From Aeromicrobium terrae (GTDB lineage: Bacteria; Actinomycetota; Actinomycetes; Propionibacteriales; Nocardioidaceae): DNA of 64,000 nucleotides. Positions within the stretch are counted from its first letter, which is position 1; each line of letters starts with the position of its first letter. Position numbers and translations under genes: made by a program. The notes beneath the pieces were generated by a model, which saw only the letters and a program-made list of their open reading frames with translations, made no database searches and was not told where the DNA came from. This document shows, one piece after another, positions 58,651-64,000 of this stretch. The DNA lies in the NCBI RefSeq assembly GCF_008039565.1, contig NZ_VDUX01000001.1, positions 496,001 to 560,000 of the forward strand, in the 5' to 3' direction.

Positions 58651-59549
58651 GGATCTCGCTGGAGCACACCACCTCGCCGGAGATCGCCCAGGCGCTGGTG
58701 AAGGCGCGCATCGCGGCCGGCAGCCCGGCGATGGACATGGTGCTGACGCTGCTGATCATCACCGACGACGAGACGGTGGGCGACGCGCTGAAGACGGCGG
58801 CCACCCTCTCGATGGAGCACCCGGCCCGCGTCATCGCCATCGTCATCGGCGACGGCCGCGGGAGCCCCCAGCTCAACGCCACCGTGCAGGTCGGCGAGGA
58901 CGCCGCCGGCGAGTCCATCCTGCTGCGGCTGAGGGGCCCCGTCGCCAAGCACGCCGAGTCCGTCGTCCTGCCGCTCCTGCTGCCCGACTCCCCCGTCGTC
59001 GCCTGGTGGCCGGGACACGGGCCCACCGACCCGTCGGCGGACCCGATCGGCCAGCTCGCGCGGCGCCGCATCACCGACGCCGAACGCACGAGCACGCCGG
59101 TCCGCACCCTGAAGGCCACCGGGCGCCACTACGCACCGGGCGACACCGATCTCTCCTGGACGCGCCTCACTCCGTGGCGAGCCCTGCTGGCAGCGGCCCT
59201 GGACCAGGCCACCGAGAAGGTCACCGGCGGGTCCGTCGAGGTCGGACCAGGCAACCCGGTCGCCGCGCTCCTGGTCGCCTGGCTGGAGAGCCGACTCAAG
59301 GTGCCGATCACCATGCGCAAGGGCACCACGGCGCAGATCAGCAAGGTCCTGCTGACCACGGCCGCCGGCGAGGTCTGCATCGAGCGCATCAGCGACTCGG
59401 CCTGCCACTTCAGCGTCCCGGGGTCCGCTCCGCGCGAGGTGCCGCTCGGCCGCCGCACCCTGGCCGAGCTGCTCGCCGAGGACCTGCGCCGGCTCGACGC
59501 CGACGACGTCTACGCCAAGACCTTGAAGCACCTGTTGGAGACCTCGTGA
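58647..59549 (+). CDS. opcA: Glucose-6-phosphate dehydrogenase assembly protein OpcA
   Basis: A 300-residue actinobacterial and cyanobacterial protein required for full G6PDH activity. The N-terminal ALVKARIAAGSPAMDMVLTLLIITDDE and the VVAWWPGHGPTDPSADPIGQLARRRITDAERT stretch are family marks. It has no enzyme motif of its own. It starts at GTG overlapping zwf and ends overlapping pgl, both GTGA. Confidence 0.96.
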   Translation: MRISLEHTTSPEIAQALVKARIAAGSPAMDMVLTLLIITDDETVGDALKTAATLSMEHPARVIAIVIGDGRGSPQLNATVQVGEDAAGESILLRLRGPVAKHAESVVLPLLLPDSPVVAWWPGHGPTDPSADPIGQLARRRITDAERTSTPVRTLKATGRHYAPGDTDLSWTRLTPWRALLAAALDQATEKVTGGSVEVGPGNPVAALLVAWLESRLKVPITMRKGTTAQISKVLLTTAAGEVCIERISDSACHFSVPGSAPREVPLGRRTLAELLAEDLRRLDADDVYAKTLKHLLETS

Positions 59550-60235
59550 CGGTCGAGGTCCACTCCGACGCGGGGTCGCTGGCCGCGGACATCGCCGCCC
59601 GCCTCACCGCGCGCGTCGCGGAGATCCAGGCCGAGGGCCGCACCCCGAAGGTCGTCCTCACCGGGGGCACGATCGCGATCGCGGCGTACGAGCTGATCGA
59701 CGCCGACGGCGCCGACTGGTCCGACGTCGAGCTCTGGTTCGGCGACGAGCGCTTCGTCCCCGAGGGCCATGAGGACCGCAACGACCAGCAGGCCCGGGAC
59801 GCGTTCCTCGACCGCGTCGGCGCCACCCGCGTGCACAGCGTCGCCGGCAACGACTGCTCGCTCAGCGCCGCCCAGGCGGCCGACCAGTACGCCGCGACGC
59901 TCCCGTCCGAGCCGTTCGACGTCGTGCTCCTCGGCGTGGGCCCCGACGGCCACGTGGCATCGCTGTTCCCGGGCTTCGACCAGCTGCACGAGACCGCGCG
60001 GGCGTGCGTGGAGGTGTTCGACTCCCCCAAGCCGCCGTCTGTGCGCGTCTCCATGACGTTGCCGACGCTCAACCACACCGAGGCGGCCTGGTTCATCGTG
60101 GCCGGCGACGGCAAGGCCGACGCGGTCGCGCGAGCGCTCGCCGACGACGGCACGGTCGACGAGACTCCCGCCCGCGGCGTCACCGGGCGTCGAGAGACGC
60201 TCTGGCTCCTCGACGAGGCCGCCGCGTCTCGCTGA
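59546..60235 (+). CDS. pgl: 6-phosphogluconolactonase
   Basis: A 229-residue lactonase of the DevB/NagB-like group, hydrolysing the product of Zwf. Motifs are VVLTGGTIAIAAYELI, LWFGDERFVPEGHEDRN and VLLGVGPDGHVASLFPG; the usual FVVAGxxK is FIVAGDGKADAV. It is the last gene of the operon. Its TGA stop is made by the first copy of the repeat array that follows. Confidence 0.95.
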   Translation: MTVEVHSDAGSLAADIAARLTARVAEIQAEGRTPKVVLTGGTIAIAAYELIDADGADWSDVELWFGDERFVPEGHEDRNDQQARDAFLDRVGATRVHSVAGNDCSLSAAQAADQYAATLPSEPFDVVLLGVGPDGHVASLFPGFDQLHETARACVEVFDSPKPPSVRVSMTLPTLNHTEAAWFIVAGDGKADAVARALADDGTVDETPARGVTGRRETLWLLDEAAASR

Positions 60236-60370
60236 CGAGAGACTTCCGGCCCGCTGACGAGAGAGTTCCGGCCCGCCCACGAGAGAGTTCCGGCGCCGCT
60301 CGACGCCGAAATCCGCTCGTCAGGGTGCCGGAATCCGCTCGTCAGCGGGGCGGAAGTCCCTCGTCAGCGG
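60231..60370. repeat. Six-unit inverted array between pgl and rbpA
   Basis: Three direct copies of about 22 bp (60231-60251, 60253-60273, 60275-60295; type GCTGACGAGAGAGTTCCGGCC) are followed by three inverted copies (60305-60323, 60327-60346, 60350-60368). The whole can fold into one long stem of about 65 bp with inner mismatches. It is likely a bidirectional terminator between the two operons. Confidence 0.8.
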
Positions 60371-60724
60371 TCAGAAGATGATCTCGCCGGACTTCCGCTT
60401 GGTGCGGAGGGTCTCCAGGGCCTCGGTGAGGATCTCGGCGGCCTCGGCGTCGCTGCGGCGCTCCTTCACGTAGGCGAGGTGCGTCTTGTACGGCTCGATC
60501 TTCGGGGCCGTGGGACGGTTCTCCTCGTCCCGGCTGGCGGGCATGCCGCAGCGCGGGCAGTCCCAGGAGTCCGGGACTTCGGCCTCGACGGAGAACTGCA
60601 GCACCGTCTCGTGGTCGTTGCTGCAGAAGTACGTCACCGACTGACGCGGTGCGGCCTCTCCGCGCTCAGCCTCGCCCATGGGGCCGGAGCCGATACGGCT
60701 GCCCCGGATGGCGCCGGCGGCCAC
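60371..60724 (-). CDS. rbpA: RNA polymerase-binding protein RbpA
   Basis: A 117-residue actinobacterial transcription factor that binds RNA polymerase and the principal sigma factor and stabilises the open complex. The N-terminal AIRGSRIGSG tail is followed by the core domain with C34, H38, C56 and C59 (a zinc site as in Streptomyces RbpA). A linker follows, then the sigma-interaction helix RRSDAEAAEILTEALETLRTKR. The start is a GTG one base after the secG stop, so it is the last gene of the gap operon. Confidence 0.95.
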   Translation of the reverse strand: MAAGAIRGSRIGSGPMGEAERGEAAPRQSVTYFCSNDHETVLQFSVEAEVPDSWDCPRCGMPASRDEENRPTAPKIEPYKTHLAYVKERRSDAEAAEILTEALETLRTKRKSGEIIF

Positions 60725-60725
60725 C

Positions 60726-60962
60726 TCAGTTGCTCACCTTCAGGAGCAGCCCGAGGGCCACGATGCAGACACCCCACACCGCGGCGATGCCGACGGTGAT
60801 GCGGTCGAGGTTGCGCTCCGCGACGGACGAGCCGCCCAGGGAGCTGGAGATGCCACCGCCGAACATGTCGGACAGACCTCCGCCACGTCCCTTGTGCATG
60901 AGGATCAACACGATCATGAGCACGCTCGAGATCGCGAGGATGATGGAGAACAGGAGGATCAC
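60726..60962 (-). CDS. secG: SecG preprotein translocase subunit
   Basis: A 78-residue membrane protein of the SecYEG channel. It has two transmembrane helices (LFSIILAISSVLMIVLILMHKG and IAAVWGVCIVALGLLLKVS) joined by the SecG-typical Gly/Ser-rich loop with GGGLSDMFGG. The GTG at 60962 has AAGGA six bases upstream. Its position after tpiA is a conserved actinobacterial arrangement. Confidence 0.95.
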   Translation of the reverse strand: MILLFSIILAISSVLMIVLILMHKGRGGGLSDMFGGGISSSLGGSSVAERNLDRITVGIAAVWGVCIVALGLLLKVSN

Positions 60963-60981
60963 GTCGAGTCCTTCGTCTGGG

Positions 60982-61773
60982 TCAGCCGAGGTTCGGCATG
61001 TCGTAGAAACGGGCGATGGCGGCGAATTCTTCCGCTTGGAGGCTGGCACCGCCGACCAGGGCGCCGTCCACGTCGGACTTGGCCATGATCGCGGCGATGT
61101 TCGCCGCCTTCACCGATCCGCCGTAAAGGATACGCAACGAGTCCGCCGCTTCGGGCGAGAAGGTCTCAGCGACGCGCCCGCGGATCGCCTGGCAGACCTC
61201 TTGGGCGTCCTCCGGAGTGGCCACCTCGCCGGTGCCGATCGCCCACACCGGCTCGTACGCGACGACCAGCCCAGCGACCTGCTCGGGCGTGAATCCGGCC
61301 AGGGATCCGTCGATCTGCGCCAGCGTGAAGGGGACGTGCTCCCCCGCCTGGCGGACCTCGAGTCCCTCGCCCACGCACACGATCGGCGTCATTCCGGCCG
61401 CCAGGGTCTTGGCCGCCTTCGTGTTGACGACCGCGTCGGTCTCGCCGTGGTACTCGCGGCGCTCGGAGTGCCCGACGACCACGTAGGCGCAGCCGAGCTT
61501 GGCCAGCATGGCCGCCGAGATCTCACCGGTGTAGGCGCCGCCGTCGTGCTCGGAGACGTCCTGGGCGCCGTACCGGATGGTGAGACGATCGCCGTCGACG
61601 AGGGTCTGCACGCTGCGGATGTCGGTGAACGGCGGGATGACGGCCACCTCGGCCTTCGCCGGGTCGTGCTTCTTGTCCTGCAGCGTCCAGGCGAGCTTCT
61701 GCACCAGGACGACGGCCTCCTGGTGGTTCACGTTGGACTTCCAGTTGCCGGCCATCAGCGGGGTACGGGCCAT
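60982..61773 (-). CDS. tpiA: Triosephosphate isomerase
   Basis: A 263-residue TIM-barrel enzyme interconverting dihydroxyacetone phosphate and glyceraldehyde-3-phosphate. Catalytic residues are K12 (AGNWKSN), H102 (VGHSERR) and E174 ([10 protein letters not shown]). Its ATG overlaps the pgk stop by 1 nt (TGATG). Confidence 0.97.
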   Translation of the reverse strand: MARTPLMAGNWKSNVNHQEAVVLVQKLAWTLQDKKHDPAKAEVAVIPPFTDIRSVQTLVDGDRLTIRYGAQDVSEHDGGAYTGEISAAMLAKLGCAYVVVGHSERREYHGETDAVVNTKAAKTLAAGMTPIVCVGEGLEVRQAGEHVPFTLAQIDGSLAGFTPEQVAGLVVAYEPVWAIGTGEVATPEDAQEVCQAIRGRVAETFSPEAADSLRILYGGSVKAANIAAIMAKSDVDGALVGGASLQAEEFAAIARFYDMPNLG

Positions 61774-62969
61774 CAGGCGTCACCTTCCAGTACGGCGAGT
61801 CCGGGGAGGGTCTTGCCCTCCAGGTACTCCAGGCTGGCTCCACCACCGGTGGAGATGTGGCCGAAGTCGTCGTCGGCGAAGCCGAGCTGGCGGACCGCGG
61901 CGGCGGAGTCGCCGCCACCGACGACGGACAGGCCGTCCAGGTCGGCGAGCGCCTGCGCGACGGCCTTCGTCCCGGCGGCGAACGCCGGCATCTCGAAGAC
62001 GCCCATCGGCCCGTTCCAGAACACCGTCCTCGCCTCGCCGATCGCCTCCGCGAACCGCTGCGCAGACTCCGGGCCGATGTCGAGCCCCATCTGGTCGGAC
62101 GGCATCGCGTCCGCCGCCACCACGGTGGGGGGCGCGTCGGCGGCAAACTCCGGGGCGACCACGATGTCGGTGGGCAGCACGAGCTCGACGCCGCGCTCGA
62201 CGGCCTGCTCGATGTAGCCACGGACGGTGTCGAGCTGGTCGGACTCCAGCAGGGACGTCCCCACCTCGTGGCCCTGGGCCGCGAGGAACGTGAACACCAT
62301 GCCGCCGCCGATCAGCAGGGAGTCGGCCTTGTCGATCAGGTGGTCGATGACGCCCAGCTTGTCGGACACCTTGGATCCGCCGAGCACGACCGCGTAGGGG
62401 CGCTCCGGGTCCTCGGTGAGCCGCTTGAGCACCTCGAGCTCGCTGAGCACGAGGCCCCCGACGGCGGCCGGCAGGCGCGTGGCCACGTCGTAGACGCTGG
62501 CCTGCTTGCGGTGCACGACACCGAAGCCGTCGGAGACGAAGACGTCCGCCAGGGCGGCGAGCTCGTCGGCGAAGGCACCACGCTCGTCGTCGTCCTTGCT
62601 GGTCTCCCCCGCGTTGAAGCGGACGTTCTCCAGCACGGCGACCTCGCCGTCCTGCAGCTCGCCGGCGACGCGCTGCGCGTCCTCGCCGACCGTGTCCTCG
62701 GCGAACCTCACGTCGGCGCCGAGCAGCTCGCCGAGCCGCTCGGCCACCGGACGCAGCGACGCCGCCGGGTCGGGCTCACCCTTCGGGCGCCCGAGGTGGG
62801 CCACCACGAGCACCTTGGCGCCGGCGTCGGCCAGCTTCTTCAGGGTCGGCACGCTCGCGCGGACGCGGCCGTCGTCGGTGATCGTGCTCCCCTCGAGGGG
62901 GGCGTTCAGGTCGCTGCGGACCAGCACGCGGCGACCACGCAGGTCACCCAGGTCGTCGATCGTTTTCAC
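61773..62969 (-). CDS. pgk: Phosphoglycerate kinase
   Basis: A 398-residue two-domain kinase making ATP from 1,3-bisphosphoglycerate. The RSDLNAPL substrate-binding loop is at residues 18-25, and the nucleotide-side motifs [12 protein letters not shown] and [11 protein letters not shown] follow. The start is GTG at 62969, 15 bp after gap. Confidence 0.97.
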   Translation of the reverse strand: MKTIDDLGDLRGRRVLVRSDLNAPLEGSTITDDGRVRASVPTLKKLADAGAKVLVVAHLGRPKGEPDPAASLRPVAERLGELLGADVRFAEDTVGEDAQRVAGELQDGEVAVLENVRFNAGETSKDDDERGAFADELAALADVFVSDGFGVVHRKQASVYDVATRLPAAVGGLVLSELEVLKRLTEDPERPYAVVLGGSKVSDKLGVIDHLIDKADSLLIGGGMVFTFLAAQGHEVGTSLLESDQLDTVRGYIEQAVERGVELVLPTDIVVAPEFAADAPPTVVAADAMPSDQMGLDIGPESAQRFAEAIGEARTVFWNGPMGVFEMPAFAAGTKAVAQALADLDGLSVVGGGDSAAAVRQLGFADDDFGHISTGGGASLEYLEGKTLPGLAVLEGDA

Positions 62970-62984
62970 AGGTCGCGGCGGCGC

Positions 62985-63998
<1,014 letters not shown>

Positions 63999-64000
63999 GC

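Noticed and set aside
60231-60370. CRISPR-like array
   Set aside because: Units are contiguous without spacers, diverge from each other and change orientation in the middle.

Overview
The window is one continuous stretch of actinobacterial chromosome. It has very high G+C, strong third-position GC bias and frequent GTG/TTG starts. The gene content is actinobacterial: RbpA, OpcA, DUF3099, the sufR-B-D-Rieske-C-S-U-T cluster, standalone LigD-type PrimPol and LigC-type ligase, and MmpL-like RND proteins. Gene order and extragenic palindromes suggest Nocardioidales (Aeromicrobium/Nocardioides-like), but this is inference. I see no phage, transposase, CRISPR array or other clearly mobile element; nearly every gene is chromosomal housekeeping or conserved accessory.

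Layout. 1-5.3 kb: end of an M20 peptidase, two SRPBCC proteins, a MoxR/VWA (CoxE-like) pair and a PAP2 membrane phosphatase. 5.3-5.9 kb: tRNA-Leu(GAG) with terminator, then about 480 bp without a convincing gene, holding two stem-loops and DnaA-box-like 9-mers. 5.9-14.5 kb: DUF445 protein, YpfJ-type zinc metallopeptidase, CPBP protease, HrpA helicase, FKBP, a zinc alcohol dehydrogenase and a MarR regulator. 14.5-23.7 kb: an acyl-CoA dehydrogenase pair, peptide deformylase, a TrmH/SpoU methyltransferase, a PEBP protein, an ABC-NfeD-SPFH operon, SerB, dodecin and small conserved proteins. 23.7-33.8 kb: MoaA, SURF1, an ABC-F protein and the complete suf operon, with a SufR operator on its promoter. 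33.8-40.8 kb: one 2,323-residue secreted protein built of DUF11-like repeats. 40.9-52.1 kb: MmpL transporter, PrimPol, LigC, a SGNH-like protein lacking its serine, an ABC exporter, and the heme A genes ctaA and ctaB. 52.2-64 kb: the operon tkt-tal-pgi-zwf-opcA-pgl converging on gap-pgk-tpiA-secG-rbpA, with a six-unit inverted repeat between them.

The right end is a central-carbon block: oxidative and non-oxidative pentose-phosphate enzymes face lower glycolysis. The suf block builds Fe-S clusters that MoaA and Rieske proteins need. SURF1, CtaA and CtaB together serve cytochrome oxidase assembly.

A recurring regulatory signature is a TANNNT -10 hexamer followed by 6-7 nt and then the start codon, seen before at least 15 genes. 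It implies that leaderless transcription is common here, and I used it to choose several starts. The most interesting items for follow-up are the leaderless promoters, the SufR operator that covers its own start codon, the palindromic elements that supply neighbouring stop codons, the giant four-cysteine repeat protein and the serine-less SGNH protein. I did not find a clear, wholly new multi-gene system.
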